Source: Lunatimonas sp. (GTDB lineage Bacteria; Bacteroidota; Bacteroidia; Cytophagales; Cyclobacteriaceae). From it: a stretch of 62,145 nucleotides of DNA. Under the pieces are notes generated by a model. It made no database searches. It worked only from the letters and a program-made list of their open reading frames with translations, and was not told where the DNA came from. Each line of letters starts with the position of its first letter. Position 1 is the stretch's first letter. The translations under genes were made by a program, and so were the position numbers. The stretch is from positions 1 to 62,145 of the forward strand of contig NZ_JAFIEU010000036.1 of NCBI RefSeq assembly GCF_020832325.1, in the 5' to 3' direction. This document shows positions 15,649-23,663 of this stretch, piece after piece.

Positions 15649-17382
15649 ATGAGAAATTCCCTTTTTACCCTCTTGCTGTTTGCAGCAATGCTTGTCGATG
15701 GATATGGACAGCAAGCCTATACAACCCGTTTTGAATCCAGCGGAGGGCTGGAAACTCCGGAATATTCCGAGGTAGTGGCCTATTTCCAGCAGCTTGCAAC
15801 GGATTTTGACGCCATCGAAATGGTTGAGAAGGGTATGACGGATGCCGGATTTCCGCTGCATGTGGTTTTGTATGATCCTAGGAAGCAGTTTGATCCGGAG
15901 GTTTGGCACCGGGATGACCGCTTGATAGTGTTTATAAACAACGGCATTCACCCTGGAGAGCCGGATGGGATAGATGCCTCCATGATGCTGATCCGAGATC
16001 TGGCTACAGGAAAACTTTCCCTGCCCGAAAATACAGTAGTCGCCTTAGTCCCGGTGTATAATATTGGAGGACACCTCAACAGGGGTTCTTACAGCCGGGT
16101 AAACCAAAACGGGCCAGCTGCCTATGGCTTTCGTGCAAATGCCCGCAATTACGACCTCAACCGGGATTTCATCAAAGCCGATACCCGAAATGCGCGATCG
16201 TTTCAGGAACTGTTTCACTGGCTCAGTCCCCAGCTTTTTATCGATACGCATGTAAGCAATGGAGCTGACTACCAGCACGTAATGACGCTTATTTCCACCC
16301 AGCACAACCGCTTAGGCGGACCCATGGGGACATACCTGGAAGACGAGTTGGAACCCCAGCTATATCAGGGGATGGCAGACGTGGGTTTTCCATTGGTACC
16401 CTATGTGAATGCGTGGAATGGGAAACCCGAAGACGGCTGGGCCCAATTTAAAGACAGTGGCCGGTATAGCAGTGGCTATGCGGCATTGTTCGGAACGTTG
16501 AGCTTTATGCCCGAAACGCACATGCTTAAACCCTACGAGGAAAGGGTACGCTCGACGTATGCCTTGTTTGAAACGTTTTTTGCCGTTATACAGCGAGACG
16601 GCCATAAGATCCTGCGCCTACACGATGAGCAGCGCAAATGGCTTTCGCAGCAGGTGGAGGTTGCCTTAAACCATCAGCTAAATCGCGAAGAATTTAAATC
16701 GATCGTCTTTCATGGGTTTGAATCAGGCTTTAAGCCTTCTGATGTATCCGGTTTGCCTCGCTTATATTACGACCGGGGCAGACCCTTTACCAAGCAAGTA
16801 GCCTTTTACCACACCTATGTGCCAGGTATTACCATTCAGGTACCTAAGGCATATGTTATACCACAGGGTTGGTTTCAAATAATTGAGAACCTCTCCAGAA
16901 ATGGTATAAAAATGGAGCGGCTGGAAAAAGACACGGTGCTGCAGGTTACAGCATATGAAATAAGGGATTTCAAAACCACCCCGAGGGCGTACGAAGGGCA
17001 CTATTTGCATTCGGACGTGCAGGTGGATAAAAAACCGGGCTCTTATGCGTTTAGAAAAGGGGATTACGTAGTGCCTACCCAACAAGTCGCAATTAGGTAC
17101 CTCGTTGAGGTATTGGAACCGCAGGGGGAAGATAGTTTTTTTGCGTGGAACTTCTTTGATACCATCCTGCAAGCGAAGGAGGGATACTCTGCGTATGTTT
17201 TTGAGGACTTAGCAGCCGCTTACTTGGCGGCCAATCCGACCATTCGGCAACAACTTGAAGAAGAAAAGCTCCGCGATGAATCCTTTGCCAAAGACGGATC
17301 TGCGCAACTGCGTTGGGTATATGAAAACTCGTCCTGGAAGGAAAAAGAGTACCATGCATATCCCATATATAGGCTGGAGTAG
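15649..17382 (+). CDS. Secreted M14 family zinc carboxypeptidase
   Basis: 577 aa from ATG 15649; the open frame extends further up into argJ, but a signal peptide (MRNSLFTLLLFAAMLVDGYGQ) begins exactly here. Zinc ligands of the M14 family: HPGE (His 101, Glu 104) and His 201 in IDTHVSNG; catalytic Glu 289 in MPETHMLKP. NYDLNRDFIK carries the conserved substrate-binding Asn-Arg. It likely trims peptides in the periplasm or outside. About 210 residues after the catalytic domain have no family I recognise. The gene is 94 nt after argJ and ends 3 nt from a convergent gene. Confidence 0.88.
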   Translation: MRNSLFTLLLFAAMLVDGYGQQAYTTRFESSGGLETPEYSEVVAYFQQLATDFDAIEMVEKGMTDAGFPLHVVLYDPRKQFDPEVWHRDDRLIVFINNGIHPGEPDGIDASMMLIRDLATGKLSLPENTVVALVPVYNIGGHLNRGSYSRVNQNGPAAYGFRANARNYDLNRDFIKADTRNARSFQELFHWLSPQLFIDTHVSNGADYQHVMTLISTQHNRLGGPMGTYLEDELEPQLYQGMADVGFPLVPYVNAWNGKPEDGWAQFKDSGRYSSGYAALFGTLSFMPETHMLKPYEERVRSTYALFETFFAVIQRDGHKILRLHDEQRKWLSQQVEVALNHQLNREEFKSIVFHGFESGFKPSDVSGLPRLYYDRGRPFTKQVAFYHTYVPGITIQVPKAYVIPQGWFQIIENLSRNGIKMERLEKDTVLQVTAYEIRDFKTTPRAYEGHYLHSDVQVDKKPGSYAFRKGDYVVPTQQVAIRYLVEVLEPQGEDSFFAWNFFDTILQAKEGYSAYVFEDLAAAYLAANPTIRQQLEEEKLRDESFAKDGSAQLRWVYENSSWKEKEYHAYPIYRLE

Positions 17383-17385
17383 CCC

Positions 17386-17922
17386 TTAAAATACCGGCAT
17401 GCGGAACATAACGCGCATGGCCAGTATACCCAGATGAAAGGGAGATCTGCCTGTGTGCTGATACCTGAGACTGACCTCCAGAGGGTCGAATACGTAACCG
17501 GCCTCTGCTGCAAAACCTAATTCAACGGAGGTTAGATTATCGCTGGTTTGTGCAAACCGGTTTCGGATTATATGCATTGCTCCCCCCAGTTGAGGTTCAA
17601 AAAAGAAGTGGTCGAAATTCACGCGGTAACCGATCGTGACGGGGATGAGGTTAAAAGCTACGTTGTCACCAAATGGCAGTGCAATGGTAGACCTGATGGG
17701 TATATAAGTAAAACCTCCCGTTAAGGTTAACTGCCCGTTCATTCCAACGCCATAGAGTGCCTTTACCGAGCCCCCAAACCCTGCAGGAAATTCATTCTGA
17801 TAGTATTCATTCAGCGTCAATGCGCCGTCAAATCCGACATTAAGAAAGTTTTCTCCTATTTGTCCATAGGAAATTTGGGAGAAGATAAACAAGGCCAAAA
17901 TACTGAGGTAAATTCGCTTCAT
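17386..17922 (-). CDS. Small outer-membrane beta-barrel protein
   Basis: 178 aa with a clear signal peptide (MKRIYLSILALFIFSQISYG). The mature part alternates polar and hydrophobic residues with many aromatic and Gly positions (FLNVGFDGALTL, LTLTGGFTYIPI, VTIGYRVNFDHFFF) and ends MRVMFRMPVF, with a terminal Phe, the usual signature of an outer-membrane barrel. Size fits an 8-strand OmpX/OmpA-barrel-like protein. Function unknown. Convergent with the M14 peptidase gene; its upstream region is shared divergently with the cytochrome/dehydrogenase gene. Confidence 0.75.
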   Translation of the reverse strand: MKRIYLSILALFIFSQISYGQIGENFLNVGFDGALTLNEYYQNEFPAGFGGSVKALYGVGMNGQLTLTGGFTYIPIRSTIALPFGDNVAFNLIPVTIGYRVNFDHFFFEPQLGGAMHIIRNRFAQTSDNLTSVELGFAAEAGYVFDPLEVSLRYQHTGRSPFHLGILAMRVMFRMPVF

Positions 17923-18065
17923 AGGTGTACTTTTTTAGGTTTTCTATCTGGAATACAAAAAATATTTGGCAATTTAGAAGGTCTGTGCAGTCGTACGGAC
18001 CACCTCAGTTATATTAAACTGGATTTTGGCTTCTTTAGTTTGAAAACAAAGGTTATTAAAGCGCA

Positions 18066-19835
18066 ATGAGTGGTAAATTAACTTGGCCTCGGATACAATT
18101 CGCGTTGTTTTTAAGCAGTCTTTTGGTGTTTTTTGCCTGTTCTTCTTCAGATCGGGGGCATTCCGAACAGGCATTGTTGTGGAAGGCACCCCAAGAGGCC
18201 AATCACCGATTGAATCCTTTTCAGGATGAGGCCTCTGTAGAAGCCGGTCGGGCACTGTATCAGGTGTATTGCTGGAGTTGTCATGGAGAAAGTGGGATGG
18301 GCGATGGGGCTGCTGGAAGCGCCATGGGTTCTATACCTGCCAATTTTCACACCCAGGAATTTTTGAGTCAGACGGATGGGGCGATCTTTTGGAAGATCAG
18401 CCAAGGCAGAAGCGTCATGCCTTCCTTTGAAGAAGTGCTCTCTGAGCAAGAGCGGTGGCAGGTAACTGCCTATATTCGGAAATTGGGTGAGGGAATGGCT
18501 GAAACCCTCGCGGCGTCGCCGATTAGTCTTCGGGAGGATGTAGGCATACAACACTATCTCAAAGTGGCTGCTCGGGCCGTACGGATATTTTATCAGCCAG
18601 AGGCGGATGCCCTGTGGTATGCTACCTTTGAAGGAGAGGTGTATAAAATAGACCGCAGTCAAAAACCGCTCAGGACTGAGAAGGTGGTTAGTGCCGCAGA
18701 TCATGGGATTAACCGGCTTCAAGGTGCCACCATGCATGGCAATACGCTCTTTTTGGCAGGCAATATACGGGTCAATGACAACAAGGGGACTACCGGTTGG
18801 ATGATGCGAGTTGAATTGGACCCCTCGGGGAATCACCAAGTTTCAAAAGTATTTTCGACCGTGGAATATGGGACCACTAGCACTCCCTTTGATCACGGTT
18901 GGAGTGCGGTAAGGGTCAGTCCCGATGGGCGCTTTCTGTTTGTGGTCAGCGGATCTAGGACCGATCACGGGGAGGTTCAGGATAATAAAGGCGCGTATCC
19001 CAATTCCAGAAATGAACCCCTAACGGCCGCAATCTTTAGGTTTCCCATCGATGCACGGGATTTGGTGTTGCCAAATGACCTGGAAAAACTTCGGAATGCC
19101 GGATACCTGTATGCAGAAGGCATTCGCAATGCCTACGACATCGATTTTGATGGGGATGGTAACCTGTTTGCCGTCGTGAATTCCGGTGACTACGATCAGA
19201 GTGAGGACATGTTTTGGGTCAGGGAAGAGCACCACTACGGGTTTCCCTGGGTAATGGGAGGCTTGGAAACGCCTCAGCAGTTTGCAGATTGGCATCCGGA
19301 TCCGGAGAAAGATCCCTTTTTGAATACCTCGGCTGCTGCTTGGCCTCACGATTTTTACAATGATCCAGATTTCCCGAAGAGACCTGAGGGCGTCGTTTTT
19401 ACGCCCGGCATGCAGAATTTTGGTCCGGATGCCGTAAAATACCGGGATCGAAAAACTGGTGAAATCAGGGATGCTTTCATGGAGGGGAAGAGTATCTCAA
19501 GTTTCACGGCCCATTCGTCCCCATTGGGGTTAAACTTTGATAGAGACCGTCGACTGGCCGATCCGTACACCGGAAACGCCTTTACGCTTCGATATACCAA
19601 AGGTACTAAATCCAGCCTCATGCAACCTTTCACCAACAACGGGGAGGATTTATTGCAACTGCGGGTGACCTTTGATCCCGAAGTATCGAACTTCCGACTA
19701 GAAACCTGGCGTATCGCAGAGGGGTTTTCGCAGCCCGTGGATGCGGTTTTGGTAAAAAACGAATTGTATGTGATTGAATATGGTGGGAGGCAACGGGGAG
19801 GAAATATCTGGACCGTCGTCTTTCCAAAAAAATAA
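18066..19835 (+). CDS. Lipoprotein with cytochrome c domain and sorbosone-dehydrogenase-like beta-propeller
   Basis: 589 aa. Signal peptide with lipobox (LLVFFAC) predicts an envelope lipoprotein. A monohaem cytochrome c domain follows: CWSCH at residues 69-73 and a likely distal Met ligand in SVMPSFEE near 118. The rest resembles PQQ-dependent glucose/L-sorbosone dehydrogenase propellers: DGRFLFVVSG, AEGIRNAYDIDFDGDGNLF, HHYGFPWVMGG and the terminal FSQPVDAVLVKNELYVIEYGG. This arrangement is common in Bacteroidota and Planctomycetes sugar-catabolism loci. It would pass electrons from a sugar-type substrate to the respiratory chain; the substrate is unknown. The sulfatase gene begins 5 nt after its stop, so the two are probably co-transcribed. 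Confidence 0.85.
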   Translation: MSGKLTWPRIQFALFLSSLLVFFACSSSDRGHSEQALLWKAPQEANHRLNPFQDEASVEAGRALYQVYCWSCHGESGMGDGAAGSAMGSIPANFHTQEFLSQTDGAIFWKISQGRSVMPSFEEVLSEQERWQVTAYIRKLGEGMAETLAASPISLREDVGIQHYLKVAARAVRIFYQPEADALWYATFEGEVYKIDRSQKPLRTEKVVSAADHGINRLQGATMHGNTLFLAGNIRVNDNKGTTGWMMRVELDPSGNHQVSKVFSTVEYGTTSTPFDHGWSAVRVSPDGRFLFVVSGSRTDHGEVQDNKGAYPNSRNEPLTAAIFRFPIDARDLVLPNDLEKLRNAGYLYAEGIRNAYDIDFDGDGNLFAVVNSGDYDQSEDMFWVREEHHYGFPWVMGGLETPQQFADWHPDPEKDPFLNTSAAAWPHDFYNDPDFPKRPEGVVFTPGMQNFGPDAVKYRDRKTGEIRDAFMEGKSISSFTAHSSPLGLNFDRDRRLADPYTGNAFTLRYTKGTKSSLMQPFTNNGEDLLQLRVTFDPEVSNFRLETWRIAEGFSQPVDAVLVKNELYVIEYGGRQRGGNIWTVVFPKK

Positions 19836-19839
19836 CTTT

Positions 19840-21360
19840 ATGACGTTAAAATCGAAGTGGATCGTAGGATTTACGGGCTATATGGTAGCCCTCTGTAGTT
19901 TGTTTGGTTGTGCTTCAGATCAGCTATCCGAGGAAAAGCTCCCACCTAATGTTCTTTTTATCGCCATCGATGACTTGAACGATTGGGTAGGCGTATTGGG
20001 GGGACACCCGCAGATCCAAACACCTAATATTGACCGGCTGGCAGCAAGGGGGGTATTGTTTGCCAACGCCCATACGCAGGCGCCGTTGTGCAATCCTTCC
20101 AGAGCCAGTATTCTAACCGGGTATCGACCCTCTACGACCGGCATTTACAACCTCGCTCCGCATTTCAGGGATGTGGACCTGACGCGGGATGCTGTGACCC
20201 TTCCGCAGTATTTTCAACAACATGGATACCGTACACTTTCCAACGGGAAGATATTCCATACGCTGGGTAATACCGAGGAAAAGCGGGCTGACTTTGAAGA
20301 GTGGGGCCCGATCGGAGGAGGCACCGCTGGACACCCTGCGCAAAAGATCGTGCCCAACACCCATATGGGCAACCACCCGTTGATCGACTGGGGCGTTTAT
20401 CCCGCGGTTGGTGACAGTGTGAGAAACGACTATAAAGTCGCCACATGGGCGGAGGAAAAGCTGGAGCAATTGGCCAACTCGCAAGAGGGAAAGCCGTTTT
20501 TTATGGCCGTTGGATTTTGGCTTCCCCACGTTCCGTTGTTTGCTACCCAAAAGTGGTTTGACCTCTATCCCGAGGAGGCAGGGATCCAATTGCCGCCTGC
20601 ACCGGACGATGAAAGAGAAGATGTTCCGGATTTTTCTTGGTACCTGCATTGGTATCTCCCGGAGGTCAGGCTGAGTTGGCTGAAGGAAAACAACCAATGG
20701 GAAAATTTTGTACGCGCATACATGGCCACGATCAGTTTTACGGACGCCCAGGTGGGAAGGGTCTTGGATGCGTTGGAGAAGCAGGGGCTCTCGGATAATA
20801 CCATTGTGGTACTTTGGTCGGACCATGGATTTCATCTCGGAGAAAAAGGGATCACCGGAAAGAATACCTTGTGGGAGCGATCAACCCATGTTCCTTTGAT
20901 TTTTGCAGGCCCGGATATTCCTCAGGGAAAGGTCGTAAGCCGTCCTGCGGAGCTCTTGGATATTTATCCGACTTTGGTGGAATGGGCTGGGCTTTCAGCT
21001 AAAGAAGGACTCGAAGGCCTCTCTCTGGCTCCTCAGCTGCGGGACTCTAATGCGTCTAGAGAAAGACCCGCAATCACCACCCATAATCCAGGAAACAATA
21101 GCGTACGATCTGAGCGATGGCGTTATATCCGGTATGCAGATGGATCAGAAGAGCTTTACGATCACGCGCAAGACCCTCACGAACACCTAAATTTAGCGTT
21201 GGACCCAGCTTATGGAGAGGTAAAGAATGCATTGGCCGGTTGGTTGAAGGAACAGGATGCTCCTCATGCGCCGGGAAGTCAGCACCGTACCCTGGAAAAT
21301 ATCAACGGCGTATGGCATTGGGAGGGTAGTCCGATTAATTGGGATGATTGGATAAAATGA
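19840..21360 (+). CDS. Sulfatase, iduronate-2-sulfatase/choline-sulfatase-like lipoprotein
   Basis: 506 aa from ATG 19840, which gives a signal peptide with lipobox (LCSLFGC). S1-type sulfatase: metal-binding start NVLFIAIDDLNDW, the formylglycine site CNPSRASILTG (Cys 84, to be oxidised by a sulfatase-maturing enzyme not found here), GKIFHT, and WSDHGFHLGEKG with the second metal-site Asp-His. The opening and the ST-GIY pattern after the active site are most like iduronate-2-sulfatase relatives. Likely removes sulfate esters from algal or animal polysaccharides. It partners the preceding dehydrogenase gene (4 nt gap). Confidence 0.9.
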   Translation: MTLKSKWIVGFTGYMVALCSLFGCASDQLSEEKLPPNVLFIAIDDLNDWVGVLGGHPQIQTPNIDRLAARGVLFANAHTQAPLCNPSRASILTGYRPSTTGIYNLAPHFRDVDLTRDAVTLPQYFQQHGYRTLSNGKIFHTLGNTEEKRADFEEWGPIGGGTAGHPAQKIVPNTHMGNHPLIDWGVYPAVGDSVRNDYKVATWAEEKLEQLANSQEGKPFFMAVGFWLPHVPLFATQKWFDLYPEEAGIQLPPAPDDEREDVPDFSWYLHWYLPEVRLSWLKENNQWENFVRAYMATISFTDAQVGRVLDALEKQGLSDNTIVVLWSDHGFHLGEKGITGKNTLWERSTHVPLIFAGPDIPQGKVVSRPAELLDIYPTLVEWAGLSAKEGLEGLSLAPQLRDSNASRERPAITTHNPGNNSVRSERWRYIRYADGSEELYDHAQDPHEHLNLALDPAYGEVKNALAGWLKEQDAPHAPGSQHRTLENINGVWHWEGSPINWDDWIK

Positions 21361-21753
21361 GCTCTAATTCATTTGTAAAGGCTGGTTTTGAGTCTTATTC
21401 CAATCATTATTCTGCCAAGGGTTATTTAATCCTTTTTTTTCCAAATTATAATCTTTCTAATGAAGCGCTTTCCTAGCGGCTTCCAATTAATAAAATATTA
21501 ATTCTGAAGCCTTGGATTAAAAAAAATATATTTTTTAAGAATACTTAAGTAAAAATTTTTTTAATCGAAAAACCTCCGCTATCTTTGTGTCAACAAAAGG
21601 GGAGAAAACCCCTTCCTGTAACAAAGCCTTCGAAAGGTTAATCGGGAGCAAAGAAACACTTTGTAGAAGGTTCGAATCCTTCTGTTGCAGCTTGGTTATT
21701 TTGGGTTTATTGTTAATTGACTAAAGCTATGAAACATTGTTTCATAGCTTTTT
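21361..21753. other. AT-rich intergenic stretch holding a small RNA gene
   Basis: No protein gene. The first about 215 bp are very AT-rich with long A and T runs. From 21580 onward there is a promoter box, two hairpins, a tRNA-like fold and a terminator, annotated separately. Confidence 0.6.
21580..21587 (+). promoter_or_regulatory. -7 promoter box (TATCTTTG) of the small RNA gene
   Basis: TATCTTTG is an exact match to the Bacteroidota TAnnTTTG -7 element. Expected transcription start is near 21592-21597, just before the first hairpin. A T-rich tract lies at the -33 distance but no exact TTTG. Confidence 0.6.
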
Positions 21754-21757
21754 TTAT
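21592..21757 (+). ncRNA. Small RNA with tRNA-like acceptor and T arms; not a canonical tRNA
   Basis: Predicted transcript of about 160 nt. It starts with a hairpin (AAGGGG 21597-21602 / CCCCTT 21609-21614). Bases 21617-21623 (TGTAACA) pair with 21683-21689 (TGTTGCA) as a 7-bp acceptor-like stem (one G-T pair). Immediately inside its 3' strand is a perfect T arm: GAAGG / TTCGAAT loop / CCTTC (21666-21682). The span is 74 nt including a G at the discriminator place, exactly tRNA length. The middle does not form canonical D and anticodon arms: it makes a CAAAG/CTTTG hairpin (21649-21663) with no U33 and no usable anticodon, and CCA is not encoded. It could be a tRNA-mimicking regulator or a decayed tRNA; own promoter and terminator favour an expressed RNA. 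Confidence 0.5.
21723..21756 (+). terminator. Rho-independent terminator of the small RNA
   Basis: 13-bp perfect stem (AAAGCTATGAAAC 21723-21735 / GTTTCATAGCTTT 21739-21751), 3-nt loop, then a T run. The stop codon of the convergent lipoprotein gene lies in the T run, so the hairpin may also help end that transcript. Confidence 0.9.
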
Positions 21758-22233
21758 GGTTCATTTCCATTCCAGATGTCGTGAGTGGTAATCCATATTC
21801 CGTTTCTTTTTTCCAGGATATTGAGGTATTTAGAAGTGGAGAAAAGGGTGTCTCCGCTAGATTTAGCGATCAGGGTGACTTTGGCAAAACCCCTTCCATA
21901 TCCCAAATTACCGTCAACGACCACATCTTCATAGCCACTTTCCAGGATGGTTTTGTACTCGTCAAAAATAGCCTGATAGTAGGCTTCCACAGCTTTTTTT
22001 CCCCGCAGGCTTTCTTTTTCCGGCGCCATTAGAAACGCATCCTCGGCAAAGTACTTGGCAATTTCGGCGGCATTTCCCTCATTGAAGGCTCGGGCCCTTG
22101 CACTACTCATGGCGGCAATGATTTCGATGTCGTTTTGGTAGTTCATCGTGTTATCTTCTTCTGATTGTTCTGATGTAGAACATCCGGTAACGCACATCCA
22201 AGTCAGTACAAAAAGGTATCGCGCTGTTTTCAT
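21754..22233 (-). CDS. SnoaL/DUF4440-like lipoprotein (NTF2 fold)
   Basis: 159 aa. Signal peptide with lipobox (MCVTGC), then an NTF2-like domain of the DUF4440/SgcJ type: ARARAFNEGNAAEIAKYFAEDAFLMAPE and GKKAVEAYYQAIFDEY, ending KRNGIWITTHDIWN. Such domains bind small molecules or act as enzymes; here no function can be assigned. Its upstream region and start codon lie in a copy of a dispersed repeat (minus strand reads ttatagacagATG, as in the copies at the window end), so ATG at 22233 is repeat-derived. Confidence 0.8.
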   Translation of the reverse strand: MKTARYLFVLTWMCVTGCSTSEQSEEDNTMNYQNDIEIIAAMSSARARAFNEGNAAEIAKYFAEDAFLMAPEKESLRGKKAVEAYYQAIFDEYKTILESGYEDVVVDGNLGYGRGFAKVTLIAKSSGDTLFSTSKYLNILEKRNGIWITTHDIWNGNEP

Positions 22234-22373
22234 CTGTCTATAATTGATTTTTAATGGTCAGATCGAATCCCTGCCTGTCGCATGGTTTCCCCGATAGCGG
22301 GGCATTCCAGTGTGTGACGGCTACGTCATGCTCGATTTCATATGGCTATGATTGAATTTTAGTGGTCATAATT
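22231..22373 (-). repeat. Dispersed repeat, copy A (inverse orientation to copies B and C)
   Basis: On the minus strand this stretch shares with copies B (61981-62053) and C (62071-62145) the blocks atgaaatcgagcatgacg (22327-22345 region), agccgtcacacactgg, ccatgcga, gattc, and the linker accattaaaaa.caattatagacagatg. A 5' motif (tttcat.tg.ctat.attgaatttt) occurs at both of its ends, suggesting more than one unit. Between the blocks is a hairpin with CCCC and GGGG arms (22290-22303 region) and TGACG.…CGTCA. Confidence 0.75.
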
Positions 22374-22643
22374 TGCTCCCTAGCAAAGGTAGAATGCCCG
22401 TCTGTCTTTGGGTTGTTGAAGGGTAATCATCTTTCTTCCATCCGTTCGGTTTGCTTTCTTTTGAAATGCTTGATAGCATGGTACGAAGGTAGGTATTCTG
22501 AGTCAAATCTTCCTTGTTTATCGGTATCTCGAAGGGATATTGAATCCAAATGATGGCTAAATAACGAAAAAATATTATTTTTTGGAATTTTCTTTGGATT
22601 TTCAATCCTTCTGTATAACTTAAATCCTGAAAATCTAAGCTCT
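22234..22643. other. Intergenic region: repeat copy A plus AT-rich leader of the hydrolase operon
   Basis: The left third is dispersed-repeat sequence. The right part (about 22380-22643) is AT-rich and non-coding as far as I can see; it probably holds the promoter of the four-gene operon starting at 22644. Near matches to a -7 box (tattttttgg, around 22575) exist, but none is exact. Confidence 0.5.
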
Positions 22644-23660
22644 ATGAACAACCAATTTGACACGATTCCCTTCCAAGCGCTAGATGGGTTTTCCTGTAAT
22701 TTAAAGCACTATGTAACCAAAAATCCCACCCCAAAAGGACCGGTACTCCTGGTCCACGGGGCCGGAGTAAGGAGCAATATTTTTAACCCTCCTGCCGAGC
22801 AAAACATCATTCACATGCTTTCCGATGCGGGATACGATGTGTGGCTAGAAAACTGGCGAGCGAGTATAGATTTGGAACCCAACGAATGGGATCTGGATCA
22901 AGTAGCCCACTTCGATCACCCAGCTGCGGTGCAGAAGGTGTTGGAATGCACGGGCCACTCGGAGTTAAAGGCCATTGTTCACTGTCAGGGGAGTACCAGC
23001 TTCATGATCTCAGCTGCTTTGGGTTTGCTTCCCCAGGTCAAGGTCATCATCAGCAACGCGGTTTCGTTACATCCCGTAATCCCACGGTTTTCTGTGTTCA
23101 AGTTGAGTGTTCTGCTCCCTATAGTGGGCACTATGTTTGACTATTTGGACCCCTCATGGGGCTTGGGCGCACCGGATTTCAAATCCAAAATGATTAAAAA
23201 GTTGGTGAAGGCTACACACTGGGAGGCAGATACTACGGTTGGCAAGATGGTTAGCTTTACCTACGGATCTGGGATGCCCGCGCTGTGGGAGTTGGAAAAC
23301 TTGGACAAGAAGACCATGGACTGGATCCAGTACGAATTTGCCCATGTGCCGCTCACATTTTTCCGACATATTCGAAGTTGTGTGCGCGAGGGGGTACTCA
23401 AGCCGTCCGATGGATCCGGCATGGAGTATCAGGTGACGCCTCCACAGACGGAGGCCCGCATAGTACTTTTTGCAGGAGAGAAGAACAAGTGTTTTCTGGC
23501 AGAAAGCCAAAAGCGAACATTCGAATACTTGGACAAACTTAATCCTGGTTTTCATCAATTGTACCTGCTGGACGAATATAGTCACTTGGATGTGTTTTTT
23601 GGAAAAAACGCACACATCGACGTATTCCCGAAAATGATTGCCGAATTGGATAAAAACTGA
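22644..23660 (+). CDS. Alpha/beta hydrolase with Cys nucleophile
   Basis: 338 aa, no signal peptide. Oxyanion-region motif LLVHGAGVRSNIF (about 34-46). The nucleophile elbow reads VHCQGSTS, that is G-x-S-x-G replaced by a H-C-Q-G form with Cys 114, as in hydrolase parts associated with cholesterol-oxidase-like proteins. A C-terminal EYSHLDVFFGKNAH supplies the likely catalytic His. It is the first gene of a four-gene operon (3 nt to the next) ending with a GMC oxidoreductase; in other bacteria similar hydrolase and GMC domains can be fused in one chain. Likely substrate is a lipid or sterol-like ester or ketone; that is inference. Confidence 0.82.
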   Translation: MNNQFDTIPFQALDGFSCNLKHYVTKNPTPKGPVLLVHGAGVRSNIFNPPAEQNIIHMLSDAGYDVWLENWRASIDLEPNEWDLDQVAHFDHPAAVQKVLECTGHSELKAIVHCQGSTSFMISAALGLLPQVKVIISNAVSLHPVIPRFSVFKLSVLLPIVGTMFDYLDPSWGLGAPDFKSKMIKKLVKATHWEADTTVGKMVSFTYGSGMPALWELENLDKKTMDWIQYEFAHVPLTFFRHIRSCVREGVLKPSDGSGMEYQVTPPQTEARIVLFAGEKNKCFLAESQKRTFEYLDKLNPGFHQLYLLDEYSHLDVFFGKNAHIDVFPKMIAELDKN

Positions 23661-23663
23661 CCT

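Noticed and set aside
21617-21690. A normal tRNA gene
   Set aside because: Length and T arm fit, but no D arm, no anticodon arm with U33, and no pairing at the expected positions.
21592-21757. SRP RNA or tmRNA at this locus
   Set aside because: The conserved SRP domain IV loop and the tmRNA 5' end and tag frame are not present; only an acceptor/T-arm fold is seen.
22366-22605. Small minus-strand genes in the gap before the hydrolase operon
   Set aside because: AT-rich frames with no signal, no family and no conserved start; likely chance.
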